Shown: piece after piece, positions 37,337-48,144 of the stretch
Position numbering within the stretch: position 1 is the stretch's first letter
Layout of the letters: the number at the start of each line of letters is the position of its first letter
NCBI GenBank assembly: GCA_008692225.1
Contig: VICG01000011.1
Coordinates: 930,001-994,000, forward strand
Reading direction: 5' to 3'
From: Monilinia fructicola
Lineage: Eukaryota > Ascomycota > Leotiomycetes > Helotiales > Sclerotiniaceae
Length of the DNA stretch: 64,000 bases
Position numbers and translations under genes: made by a program
The notes under the pieces: generated by a model
Databases searched by the model: none
What the model saw: the letters and a program-made list of their open reading frames with translations, nothing else
Told to the model about the DNA's origin: nothing

Positions 37337-38716
37337 ATGGTGGTAAAAACTAGAGGAAGACCAGCAACTAAAGCTGCAGCAGTAGAAACAGAGCCTTCCA
37401 AAGCCGTCGCTGAGCCAAAAATCAAACTACAGCCAGATGATGCGAATCCCCCAAAGGTCTTTATATTACCAAAAAATATTACCCAAGAGGCGAGAATTAT
37501 CACACTCGAAAACCCTAGATATGCAAAGGATAGTCGATATCTTGTATGTCCCCATCAAGGTTTCAATGAGTTTACTCGGATAGCTGCACCAAAGACTACA
37601 CCTAAAAGCTGGTTACTGGTATCCGAAGATGATTTGGCAACCACAACAAATGAAGAAGACCTACCCAAGAATGAGTTTAGGGGAAAAGAAGAATCTTTCG
37701 AAGGCTATGTCACCAAAGGAGCAGATCTTTTTATTGCGACTCCAATGGACTCCCTATTCATTATCCTCCCTGTTCTTGCACCACCATCCACATCGAAAGT
37801 CTCAGACCCACCGAAGAAATTATTCCTATCTAGTGACGATTATATCGACAAGCTAATAGCCGTATCACCACATCTGCGGTCTTTCCTAACTGGCACATTA
37901 CGAAACAGTTTGGAAAAGAGAATGGCTGCAGTATGCGATACAGTGGATGCTGGGGACGAAACGATGTTCAGAATAAATGAAGAAAAGCTATCTAAGGTAC
38001 TCTTACAGAAAGCAAAGAAGATGGTTAAGTATGGATTGCCTGCCAGTATGGAGGAGAAACTCGTCAGAAGAGCACTGGACATTCCAGTTATGAGTATTAA
38101 ACGTGAAGAGGAAACAACTCAAGAGGGATCAGGGGAAGAAGCCAGGGTGCCGCTAGCATCAGGGAGTTCGACACCACGAATTGAATCACAAGCTACACAA
38201 ACTACAGACTCATCCGCAGATACTGCAGCGAGCTCATTTTCGGAGACTTCAACCGCAGCAACATCAACTCTGGGTGATTTGGCTAGTGCCCCCGAAGATG
38301 AGAAAATAAGCCTACCATCAATCGATGCACCCGAAGGTGTCGCGGATCTACTGCGCATTCGTACAGCATTTTTCTTCATCTGCTCGAATTATGTAGCTCC
38401 TCACCTCAGCGACATACTCAAGAGGTCTTTGACATCTTCAACATCATCTGTTGACTTCAGTCCATTGGATAGTCATCTCTCATATTTAACGAAACTGCGA
38501 CAAGATGCTCTTGCGGCAAGATCGATGGGGGATTTTTCGAGAAAGCGAGCAATGGTAGGAGATGATGAAGAGATAGAGACACGCGCAGAAAAGAAACGCA
38601 AACAAGATGAGGAGGAAAAGAGGAAGAAAGCTGGGGAGAGCAGGGGTGTCAAGAATTTGAAAAAGGTCAACACTAGTGGCATGAAGAAGATGAGTGATTT
38701 CTTCAAAAAGAAATGA
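37337..38716 (+). CDS. RNH202: Ribonuclease H2 subunit B
   Basis: A single open frame of 459 aa. The N-terminal part has VFILPKNITQEARIITLENP and YLVCPHQGFNEFTRIA, the triple-barrel domain of RNase H2B that packs against subunit C. The middle has SLFIILPVLAPP and the helical winged-helix part (FLSSDDYIDKLIAVSPHLRS; residues about 155-260). A disordered Ser/Thr-rich insert separates this from LLRIRTAFFFICSNYVAPHL, a late conserved helix. The C-terminus, MKKMSDFFKKK, resembles a PCNA-interacting PIP-box (hydrophobic, two residues, FF) but has Lys instead of the usual Gln at the first position. RNase H2 removes ribonucleotides from DNA; subunit B is non-catalytic. The start at 37337 follows an A/T-rich leader ending TTAGAT. 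No intron is needed. Confidence 0.9.
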   Translation: MVVKTRGRPATKAAAVETEPSKAVAEPKIKLQPDDANPPKVFILPKNITQEARIITLENPRYAKDSRYLVCPHQGFNEFTRIAAPKTTPKSWLLVSEDDLATTTNEEDLPKNEFRGKEESFEGYVTKGADLFIATPMDSLFIILPVLAPPSTSKVSDPPKKLFLSSDDYIDKLIAVSPHLRSFLTGTLRNSLEKRMAAVCDTVDAGDETMFRINEEKLSKVLLQKAKKMVKYGLPASMEEKLVRRALDIPVMSIKREEETTQEGSGEEARVPLASGSSTPRIESQATQTTDSSADTAASSFSETSTAATSTLGDLASAPEDEKISLPSIDAPEGVADLLRIRTAFFFICSNYVAPHLSDILKRSLTSSTSSVDFSPLDSHLSYLTKLRQDALAARSMGDFSRKRAMVGDDEEIETRAEKKRKQDEEEKRKKAGESRGVKNLKKVNTSGMKKMSDFFKKK

Positions 38717-38914
38717 TGATACTTACTCTCAAAAGAAATTTGGCGTTGAGGTTGGGTTTTAGATATGGCTTGGGTAACGCTTGATCCGGGTTGGCACAGC
38801 TGTGATACCATCATGTAGAAATGTTGCCGTGATTAATTTGGATGATTTGGATGATTCATCGTACTCCTCGTGCTCTCCCTCTTGGAATGCCTCTTCCAAT
38901 GCCTGACCCACCTC

Positions 38915-38946
<32 letters not shown>

Positions 38947-38973
38947 GAACTTCCACGACCATATCCCGACGAG
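38717..38973. other. Convergent 3' regions of RNH202 and DUO1; contains frame-shifted DUO1 tail
   Basis: On the minus strand, bases 38856-38990 stay open in the frame one base off from DUO1 and read as an RG/GT-rich tail (SRTGSVSSSGYGRGSS..., then GRGIPRGRARGVR and a stop), which fits as the true C-terminus of DUO1. CCTGTG hexamer repeats at about 38918-38945 encode its Gly-Thr repeat. Confidence 0.6.
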
Positions 38974-39622
38974 CTAACACTTCCAGTCCGTGAAAAACCC
39001 TCCTCTAGCTCTAGGCCTCCCTCCCCTAGTACCACGTGTTGTTGTGCCAGCTTGTCTTTGCCGTTCCTCATCCTCAGCTCTTTGCCTCGCAGCGTCTCTT
39101 CTTCGCTCTTCCTCTGCAGCCCGACGTTCAGCAGCTTGGGCTTTCAATACCTGCTCGTTCTCCATATCTGCAACATCTTGACTCGCACCTCGCCAATTTG
39201 GATTCAAGATCAACCTTTGATTGTGTTCTGTTTGCGACAGTATTCGAATCCATGTGTTAAGTAGGGTTGAAGCTGACGTGACTGTTTGTGAAACTGTCTG
39301 TATAATTCTTAGCTGTAGCCCCATTTCTATCGATACAAATGCACCTTACATCCATGTTTCCTTTCGCAAGATCCAGGCTTCCCAGCACGCCTTCTATAAG
39401 TTCATTGATGTTACGCACTCCTTCGAGCTCTTTCTGTAGAGCCGCTTCCCTCGATGCTTCAGCATCATATTTTGACCCACCGCTCCGTTGTGCCTGTGCA
39501 CTACTCTCTGCATTTTTACTGGGGGCTTTTAGGTTTGCTTTGGCGGGCTTGGAGGGGGATGCGAAGAGGTCTTCATTGTCTGAATCTGAAAGGTCTAACT
39601 TGCCGATATCTGGGGTAGCCAT
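38974..39622 (-). CDS. DUO1: DASH complex subunit DUO1
   Basis: Two exons on the minus strand, 39350-39622 and 38974-39297, with a 52-base intron (GTAAGG...ATACAG); 198 aa as it stands. The N-terminal part reads MATPDIGKLDLSDSDNEDLF. The conserved core is NINELIEGVLGSLDLAKGN, TVTSASTLLNTWIRILSQTE and HNQRLILNPNWRGASQDVAD, about residues 68-140. A charged Glu/Arg coiled coil and an Arg-Gly tail follow. Duo1 is part of the ten-subunit DASH/Dam1 ring that couples kinetochores to microtubule plus ends. The frame ends FFTDWKC just after a run of five T (minus strand; 38993-38997). One base fewer there would extend the protein by about 45 RG-rich residues to a stop at 38856. This is either a real C-terminal truncation or a sequencing indel. 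Confidence 0.9.
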
Positions 39623-39788
39623 TGTGGACCAAATGATAAGGGGGGTTCAGGTTCAAGGGCAGAAGTCTGTGGGTAATATAACTTTCCAGCCTTTCCAAAT
39701 ACTGCAGGGCTCTTCTAGAAATCTTTGAAACCATCAAAACAACCTTGGAAATCAAAACAAAGCCAAATGAATCATAATAAAAGCTTTT

Positions 39789-39796
39789 GACGCGTC
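39789..39796. promoter_or_regulatory. MCB-like palindrome GACGCGTC
   Basis: The same 8-base palindrome as in the MCM10/RNH202 spacer; here 167 bases upstream of the DUO1 start. Confidence 0.55.
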
Positions 39797-40267
39797 AAGT
39801 CACGTAAATTCACGGTCATGCCATGTCATGAGTTGTCAAAATCAATCAACCGTAAATTGTCCGAGGGTGGAGGGTGGAGGGTGGAGCATGCGAACACTAA
39901 CGAAGGGCTAAAAGGGCTCCAAGGGCTAATAACTAACGAAATCAACAAAAATGGCTGGGAAACCTCTCCGACCTCCTGGTTTTTGACCATGACAACAAAA
40001 CAACAACACAAATATTCCAATCCCTTCCTTTGATCTTATTCTTGTCTAATTCTACTAGTTCTCTTTATGCAATTGTCCAACTTTCCCAAGAGTCAGGCAG
40101 TTTGGATAGTTTGGATAGTTTGAATGGTTTGAATGGTTTGAATAGTTTGGTTACTTTGCTTTGCGTTGTGTTGTGTTGCTTCACATTTTCATTGTCTTTA
40201 TCTTGAAAAGTGCAACCACATCTCGTCATTTGCTGTATCAAATCAACAGCAATAGTACTACTACTTA

Positions 40268-40394
40268 CTAGGTTACCTACCTACCTACCTATCAACAGCT
40301 GATTATTGAAACAAACACCCTTACCGATTTATTATTATTATTATTATACATACCTACATACCAACCTACCTACCTACCTACCTACCTACCTACC
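40268..40394. repeat. CCTA tetramer runs with an ATT run between
   Basis: ACCTACCTACCT at 40274-40291 and a longer CCTA run at about 40360-40394, with (ATT)n at about 40330-40345, in the leader of the gene at 40610. Confidence 0.85.
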
Positions 40395-40609
40395 TCCTCA
40401 TATACGGCTGTCTACTGAAGGTTGAAGATTCAAGATTCGTTTCACCTTTTATAGAGAAGGTTTCCTTGTAGCATTCATCAATTCACCTTCTATCAAATTC
40501 TTGGATAGCAAGCTTTGACAACTATTGGACCAACCTTACGATCTTACGACTTTGAATTGACCTTCTCGACCTCACCCACCCTCAGGGTTCTCTTTTACTC
40601 TTTGCGAAA

Positions 40610-42082
40610 ATGGCTACCTCTACTTTGAGACCAAGTACTCCTCCACCTTCAACTTCTATCAAGACTCCATCAACACCACGCTTTGGTTATGAGGATAATT
40701 ACCAACCTTATTCGCCTAGAAAATCAAGTCGTGTAGCATCAAGGGCAATTCGCGACGCAGTTACCCCTCCACCTCCAACTATCAAACACAATATTCGCAA
40801 CAATCTTTCTACTCCACAATCAACACCTCGAGCTGCTAGAAAGGTCGTGTTTTCTGGTACGCCTCAACATATTCACTCTTTGCCACCTCAATCGCCGCAA
40901 ACTGCGACGAAGCGACGCGCACCTAGATCAGCAACTACAATTAGCGGCCGACAAATTTCTGGCGCATTAGATTTCGACAGTACAACATCCGCAGCTACAG
41001 CTCTCGGTCTAACCCCCAAACATAAGAAAAGAGAGCAAAAGATGGACAACCATCAAGGACCTGGTGCGATGGTTCGCGGCGACGGCATGCTACCAACCCC
41101 TTCTAAAACCCCACGTCACCCTAAGCAAACGGAGGAAATGAAAGAAGGAATTCACGCAGTTTCGCGAACTCTGTTCACCTCAATCCATGCCGATAATTCC
41201 GCAGATGCGATGCCAAAACCCAAGAAGAACCGCAAGAAGTATGACGATTTCAGCCTTGGTAGCTCATCTGCAGATGAACCAATTGCTATCTTCACGGATT
41301 CTGAGGATCGGATTCCAGAGGTCGATAGCCATTCTGACAATCCTTTCTTTGGTAGTAGCCCTCCTCAGAATACCAGAGGCAGAACCAGAAGCCGCAAGCC
41401 CAAGTTGATTCATGTTCCAGGAGAGGAGGACCAAACCCTGGAGCAACTTATGGGTCGTGAGGATGGACATGTTGCCAACTTGTAAGTCGCATATCTCTTT
41501 CGATCTAAGCTTACCTCTACTAATTTCTACTGCTATAGCCGTGGTAAACTTATCTTTAAAAAGAAATCAAACGCATCTGCAAGTCATAGCCCAACTCGAG
41601 GCGCGAGTCGTGCTGAGGTCATGGTTCTCGATCAAAGTTTTGCGGGCGAATTTACGGGACCAGTCACACGTTCATGCAGACGCCAATTGTTCACCAACAA
41701 TAGACGTGCTCCCGCTATTCCACAAGTCCAAGTCACCGAAGACGAAGAGGAAGCCTTAACTGATATCGAGGAAAAGTTTGAAACAGATGCAACAGAGAGT
41801 GATGTTGAGCCACGTACCCCATTCCAAGCCCAAGGTCTTCTCACTCCGGATGCGCCAAGATTTGGACCAACTTCTTCGCCAACGATCAAGAGAGCTACAC
41901 GTGCTACAAAAAGATATGATGTTGTTGATTCGCCAGTGACTCCCCCACGCCGTGGTCGCTCCCAAGTCAATAGCCCATTCAAATCCTCCGGAAGTGACAA
42001 TGACTTCGATCACGGAACCAGAAAGCGGGATGGAGAATCTGTGACGAGACCTACTGAGGAAGTGAAGAAAGCGCGCACTTAG
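40610..42082 (+). CDS. Disordered protein with many CDK-type S/T-P sites, unknown function
   Basis: Two exons, 40610-41481 and 41539-42082, with a 57-base intron (GTAAGT...CTATAG); 471 aa. No globular domain is recognised. Minimal S/T-P sites are dense, and several match the full CDK consensus S/T-P-x-K/R: SPRK near residue 35, TPSK at about 164, TPPR in the C-terminal part; TPKHKK and TPRAARK are close. Conserved-looking blocks are GRQISGALDFDSTTSAATAL, MLPTPSKTPRHPKQ, IAIFTDSEDRIPEVDSHSDN, and NFRGKLIFKK across the intron. Basic clusters suggest a nuclear protein. I recall similar unnamed proteins in other Pezizomycotina but no function. It shares a divergent promoter with DUO1. A cell-cycle role is inference only. 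Confidence 0.8.
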
Positions 42083-42754
42083 GGTTCTTTTCGTGACTTC
42101 TTGGTTGTTACAGGTTCATCGAAACCGAAGGTTGAGTGCATATTGGTGAGCGCATGGGACGGATTGGGCGTAAGTTATTGCAGAGGCATTGGAGTCATCT
42201 GCTTATGAATTTTCTTCGGCTGCAGAGACTTGCCAGACAGTGTCTATTTCCTTTTAATCACCTACTTGATACATCTTACTTTTTAACGGACTTTACTGCA
42301 TGATCTGATGGGTTCTCTGAGGCCGTTATAAATAGTAGCAGCATTTTGGGCCGCTTCCCGCACCTTTTTTGTAAAATACCAGGCAATGGCGTTTTTTCGT
42401 TTTTAGGCATAGCGAGGATTGGTCTACTATTGTTGTACCTTACGAGATAAAATGATCAAGCATATTAATAAAACTGGCTGTCTATGTAAATATCATGTGA
42501 TGCGATGTGATGCGATGTGATGTGTGATTCCCATATAATAACCTTAAATGATGCAAATACTTGTGTGTATGTTGTCTTTGTCTTAAAATTCTTGTCCTGT
42601 ACCTTCTCCATCTCATATCCCTGTCCATCTAAAAAGATCCCATATCGATAAATATCCCCCGCACATCCCACATCTTACATCCCACCAAAATCTTAATAGA
42701 CCAGACAGACACAGCTCTCTGAATCCAACAGCTTTGTAAACAACCAGGTTCAAG
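42083..42754. other. Intergenic between the CDK-site gene and PBY1
   Basis: No gene is recognised. A GTGATGCGAT repeat lies at about 42495-42520. The right end is the PBY1 leader. Confidence 0.5.
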
Positions 42755-45281
42755 ATGCATATTCTCGTAAGTGGAAGGATGATGATTGTATTCGCAATCA
42801 GTATTTGTGTTAGAGTTTACAATTTTTACAGGTAGTCAATGATGATGGACCTCCCTCAAACAAATCTTCCCCTTACGTCCACTCCCTCGTCCAGACTCTC
42901 CAGGCTGCTGGACACGTTGTCTCTGTTGTTCTCCCACACACTCAAAGATCGTGGATAGGCAAAGCACACATGGTAGGCCAGACGGTTAAACCCACCTATT
43001 TTCGACCAGGGACCCTCCACGAAGACAATGGTACCACACATGCTCGCCCCTCCAGTGACGATATAGAAGAATGGGTATTGGTAGATGGCACACCAGCATC
43101 ATGCGTACAAATTGGCCTGTATCACTATTTCCAAGATCGAGGGCCAGTGGATTTGGTGGTTAGTGGGCCGAATTATGGGAGAAATAGTACGGCGGTCTTT
43201 AGTCTGAGTAGTGGGACTATTGGGGGTGCAATGGAAGCGGCGGTTTGTAAGAGGAAGGCTATCGCATTGAGTTATGCGTTCTTCACCAGAAATCATGATC
43301 CAGAGATCATTGGGGGTGCGAGTAGGATTGGTGTGAAAGTTATCGAGTATTTGTACAACAATTGGGGTGAAGGGGTGGATCTGTATACAGTTAATGTTCC
43401 GTTGGTGGAGGGGGTAGAGGAGAGGAAGATTTTGTGGACAAATTTGTTGCAGAATTATTGGGGAGAGGGGAGTTGTTTCGAGGAGGTTGATGGAAAGGAC
43501 GAGGATGCCGATGAGGAAGAAGAGAAGATTAGGGAAAAGGAAGGGCAACAGGCGGAGGGAGAGAAGAAGGTTGTCGGGCATGCACATAAACATTTCAAGT
43601 GGGCACCAAGGTTCACAGACGTTTATAAGAGTGTAGAGGAAGCTGGACCAGGAAATGATGGTTGGGCAGTCAAGGAAGGCTACACAAGGTACGTTCTACT
43701 TCATACGCCCGATTATGGCGGAAACTAATGTCACTGTAGTGTCACACCATTAAAAGCGAATTTCATGCATGCTAATGCAGCTACACAAGGAGAGTTGAAG
43801 TTGTGAGTTATTAAATGCATAGTAATAGAGCATTAGATATTGTTAGACCAATACAAATTCCTTCCCATTCATTTAGACCTCATAAATCTAATAGAACACC
43901 TCTGACCAATCCTTTCGCCAGGCCATCTTCGGATCCAGTATCATTAATATCGAATCTCTCTCTTCAAGAACAAACCAAATCACCACAGCCCCATTTCTAC
44001 GCCTACATCGACTATGAAGATTCCTACGTTCAACCACTAATACTTTCGGCCCTGAAACAGCTCCCCCAATCTTCATACACACTTCTCTCCTCTCCATCCG
44101 ACCTCCCAACACCAGAATCACCCTATCTTCATATTTCGTCCTACGAAACAATTCCCTTTGACGAAATCACATCAAAGCCCACCACTTCCCTAACAAACGC
44201 TTATGTCATTCGCAAGGCCCTCATTCGTAAGCATTACTTGAGTGAGACGTCCCATATATGGTGTGTCAAGAACCCAGAATCTATTCTAAAAACGAACATT
44301 AAGCGCGCGGAACATTTTGAAGTTGATTATGCCGAATTCTTGGACGATGCCGTCGTAGAGTGTTGGGATTTGAAGGAGAGTTTTGCAAGGAACAAAAAGA
44401 TCGACGAGGAGGGAGGTAAAGCCGAAGATAGAGAGTGGTGGATTCTGAAACCGGGGATGAGTGATAGAGGACAGGGTATTAGACTATTCTCATCTTACGA
44501 AGAGCTCCTCGCTATCTTTGAAGGGTGGGAAGATGATGCGCCAGATTCCGATGAAGAGGATGAAGAGGATGAAGAAGCCCAAACTGGAGAAGACGGAGAT
44601 GAAAAAGACTACATTCAAACATCTCATCTCCGTCACTTCCTCGCTCAGCCCTACATCCACCCACCACTTCTCCTCTCTCCAGACTCCAAAACTATTGCGC
44701 CAACAAACACCAAGTTCCATATCAGAACTTACGTGTTGGCTTCCGGCGCCCTGGATGTCTACGTGTACAAACCCATGCTCGCTCTCTTCGCCAGCTCCTC
44801 CTACATCCCCCCCTGGGAATCCTCATCCTCCTCATCCGGCGACATAGATCTCAACCCCCATCTCACAAACACCTGCATCCAAACGTCGGCATCCAAGAAA
44901 AATGCCGTCCATCTCCTCTCTTCCCTCCCCTTCCCCGCCGCTCTGCATCAGAAGATCCAAGCCCAGATTTTCAACCTCACGCGTGAGATTTTTGTGGCCG
45001 CGGCGAAGGAAATGAGTATCCATTTTCAACCCTTGCCAAATGCGTTTGAGACGTTTGGTTTGGACTTTTTGGTTGATGCCCATGGGGAGTGCTGGTTACT
45101 GGAAGTGAACGCCTTTCCGGATTTTGCTCAGAGTGGGACGGAGTGCCAGGATGTGGTCGAGGGGTTTTGGAGAGAGGTTGTGGGGAAGACGGCTGGTGGC
45201 TTTTTTGGCATTGAGCGGCCTGAAGGGGAAGGGGACGGGGAGTTGGTGAGGGTTGGGGGCGTTGACTTGGGGAGGAGGTGA
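42755..45281 (+). CDS. PBY1: PBY1-like protein: SurE phosphatase domain fused to tubulin-tyrosine-ligase-like domain
   Basis: Four exons: 42755-42766, 42832-43688, 43740-43802 and 43847-45281; 788 aa, near the size of yeast Pby1. The SurE domain (about 1-300) opens MHILVVNDDGPPS with the two metal-binding Asp residues; it has the SGPNYGRN motif (about 115) and SGTIGGAMEAA. The TTL-like ATP-grasp domain (about 330-770) shows HIWCVKNPESILKTNIKRAE, WWILKPGMSDRGQGIRLF (about 509), FHIRTYVLASGALDVYVYKP, and ECWLLEVNAFPDFAQ (about 725). An acidic Asp/Glu insert lies in each domain. The last intron is only 44 bases and falls between the domains; without splicing, translation stops two bases into it. 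Yeast Pby1 is associated with P-bodies and decapping factors; its catalytic substrate is uncertain. Confidence 0.88.
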
Positions 45282-46618
45282 AGGGGTTCCGCGATGGATA
45301 TGTATATGGATACGGATATGGATCTGGGCGTAGATATAGATGTGGGAAGGTATCAGCAAGGAATTCATCACATGCTGCTAGAGAAACCCCATATACACTA
45401 CCTGCACAAGATAGGGATGGCATGGATGTCTTGCATAGAAACTAGCTTGGCGGCTACATAGAAACAAGATCGATCCTTCTAGATCCCACCCACCATGAAT
45501 CCACACACTCTCCATACCCCATCACCCGCCCCCTTCCCCCCCGACAAACTGTCAGGTTATCCAAATCCCATCAACCAATTTACCAACACGAATTCAGAGA
45601 AGTGAGAGGTACAAACTCGGAAGCGTGGCGTGACGGCAGAAGCGAGCGGGAATATGCTGTCTATGGCAGCTATTCGTATGATATGTCTCTTGGTATGGTG
45701 GTGGGTAGGGCTTTGGATCCCTTTGATTTTGTGCGGGCGAGAGAGGAAGAGGCGGGTTTGCTCCTCCTTTTGTGTCTAGGATATGCACTTTGCATTAACT
45801 GGTTTTAGATTTGGATATGGGTTTCATGGTTGAGCGGACGTTGGTGGTGCGGGTGTTGAGTGGATTTGCAAGGTCGAGAGGTGTCAGGACGGATTTGCAT
45901 CGGTGGTGTTTTGCGGATTGAGATTTGATCACTCCAAGTAAGTGGATGATAGGGATTTCACATTTTGGATAGCATAGGGGTTGACGCTGAGAGATGCGGT
46001 GGTGAGTAGCTCTGGGTGATTTTTGCGAATTGGGATCACCAGGTGGATGTGGGTTTTGGGGAGCGGCATGGGAAAGCGATGGGGCGGTTTTGGGAATTTT
46101 GAAAGTTTGAAATCTGCGTGTTTGGTATCTGATGTGCGTGGGTCTGTATCGATGTCTATATCCACCTCCACATCCATTCCCAGGATGCGGCGCTGAGCTC
46201 CTCGCGCGCTTTCGACTATTCGAGCAAGTACTGGGAGTATATCTCAAGATGGATGGATGCTCTTTCACACTGATGTTGCTTGTTTTTTCCTGCTGTGGAC
46301 TTCCATTCCATTTCATTTCGTTTCGTTTCATTCCACGTGCATCATATACTCCTACGATACTACACACCAAGGTAGACAGACACCAAGGTAAGCAACCATC
46401 AGCATCGACCACCGAACTCCATCCAACCACCTCGAAAATCCCCCCTCGGCCCTATCATCTTCATCGTCTTCCCCTCATCTCTCTTTCTTTTTCTTCTCGT
46501 CTTCATGAGACTTATAACTAATAGTCAACCACCAGACGAAAGATTATCAGAATCTACTTACCTTTACCTTGACATTAGCTGAACGTAGTCAATAATTGAT
46601 AATAAAACTTGAAACTAT

Positions 46619-46654
<36 letters not shown>

Positions 46655-48144
46655 GTATACATAGATATAGATATAAATATAAATATAAATATAAATATAA
46701 ATATAGAAATAAAAACAGTACAAAAACACTAATTCCATAACAAACTTCAGACAAACAAGCAACAAACAAGCAAAACAATCACTCTACATCTCCACACGCA
46801 CCAAGATATCCACCCCAACCATCTCAAATCGACCCCCACGAGACAGCAAAAGCGAATAGCGAAGGCATATCCAGAACCTAAATGACACCCCATGACCGCG
46901 TATAAACATGCGACTCCGACACGATCCAAAGCAGCTTCATCAGACAGCAAGGAAACAGGGATCGATCGAGACCCCTATCACCTCCCGCGATGATCTACCA
47001 CCCCTCTTCTAATGCGCACGTAACGTTGCCTGCTCGCCCAGTTCCAGACGCCAGATACCAAGCGCCAAGCCCCTCTCCTCAGCTCGAGTACCCCATCGCC
47101 CATCTCGCCAGATCCCAGGAAAACCCCACTAGCCCCCGCATCATCGACCTCACCTCGGCTGTAGAATCTAGACCCGCGAATTCAGAACCCAACCCAAGCC
47201 AACACCAAAGGCCAAAGACTAAGCCAAGATCCCGGACCTGCCATCCACTCATCCACTCACGCCAAAGCTCCGCTTGAGAGTAGTGAAGAGGAAGATGGAT
47301 GTGCTAGACGAGAGAGGAGAGCTGGGAGGTTGATTATATTGTGGGATTGATCTGCTGTGTCTTATTGGTTGGATATGTATCTGAGACGGGGTATTTGTGG
47401 CTTCTACGGAAGTGTAGAATGGGGCTGGGTGTGTTTGTGCTTTCTTTCGGCTAAGAGGGGGTGTAGAAGATGTTGAATCGCATATGGGGGGGTGGGAACG
47501 TCGGAAAGTGAGACGGAGCGTGTAAGATGTATTGCTGCGTAGAAGATGCCAGGGGCAGAATAGGAATAATGGAGGTACAGATATGGTATTACCGATGTCA
47601 TTAGTAGGACATGCGTGCTTTCCTGCCAATGAAGGGGCGGAAGCGGGGACTTCAACTTGAAGTTTCACAAAAGTCAAAAGCCAAGACACAGCAAAGCACA
47701 GCACATGGAATCGATGTGAATTCATTTACATTCCCTCCAGACGCACCGTCTGTCCCTTAAAAACACTTTCCCTCATCTCAGTCTCTCCCGTCACGATTCT
47801 GTTCTCCAAAGTAAAGGTTTAAAAAAATGTTTCCACATGCCCAAATACGCATCCATAGATACCATTCAGATACTCATTTGAAACGGCCCCCGCAAGAACC
47901 CAAATGATAGGATTGATCATACCATTACCAACCTCTGCCCAAAGAGACTAGAAAAAGCCTGAGAAACGCCTGAGAAACGCCAGGTCATATTCATACCTAC
48001 TCCAAAGTAACGCTCGCTCTGAACAAAGATTTGGGTATCGACTTGAAATGATAGTGCGGTCAAGAAGGTTGTTATAATCAAAGGGCCCTTAAGACACCTT
48101 CATCTGTATTTGAGAGCTGTTGAATTTGATAGATATATTGCTGT
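45282..48144. other. Gene-poor stretch between PBY1 and the Lys/Ala-rich gene
   Basis: Open frames up to about 210 codons exist on both strands, but they overlap each other and look like low-complexity artefacts; no family is recognised. ATGGATATGGAT-type hexamers lie just after PBY1 (45295-45345). Hexamer runs TACATA and AATATA fill 46615-46705. Confidence 0.45.
46615..46705. repeat. (TACATA)n followed by (AATATA)n microsatellite
   Basis: About six TACATA units, a short TAGATA transition and about six AATATA units. Confidence 0.9.

Larger units (their letters stand above)
39623..40609. promoter_or_regulatory. Divergent promoter region of DUO1 and the CDK-site-rich gene
   Basis: 987 bases with no gene. 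It holds the palindrome GACGCGTC at 39789-39796, TTTGGATAG/TTTGAATGG repeats at 40100-40150, and CCTA tetramer runs at about 40268-40293 and 40358-40394. The last 200 bases are a pyrimidine-rich leader of the gene at 40610. Confidence 0.6.

Noticed and set aside
40268..40394. CCTA repeats as interstitial telomere sequence
   Set aside because: The fungal telomere unit is TTAGGG/CCCTAA; CCTA tetramers are a different simple repeat.
45795..46430. 211-codon minus-strand open frame
   Set aside because: Overlaps other frames of equal length, low-complexity composition, no recognisable domain and no homologue-like blocks; likely chance.
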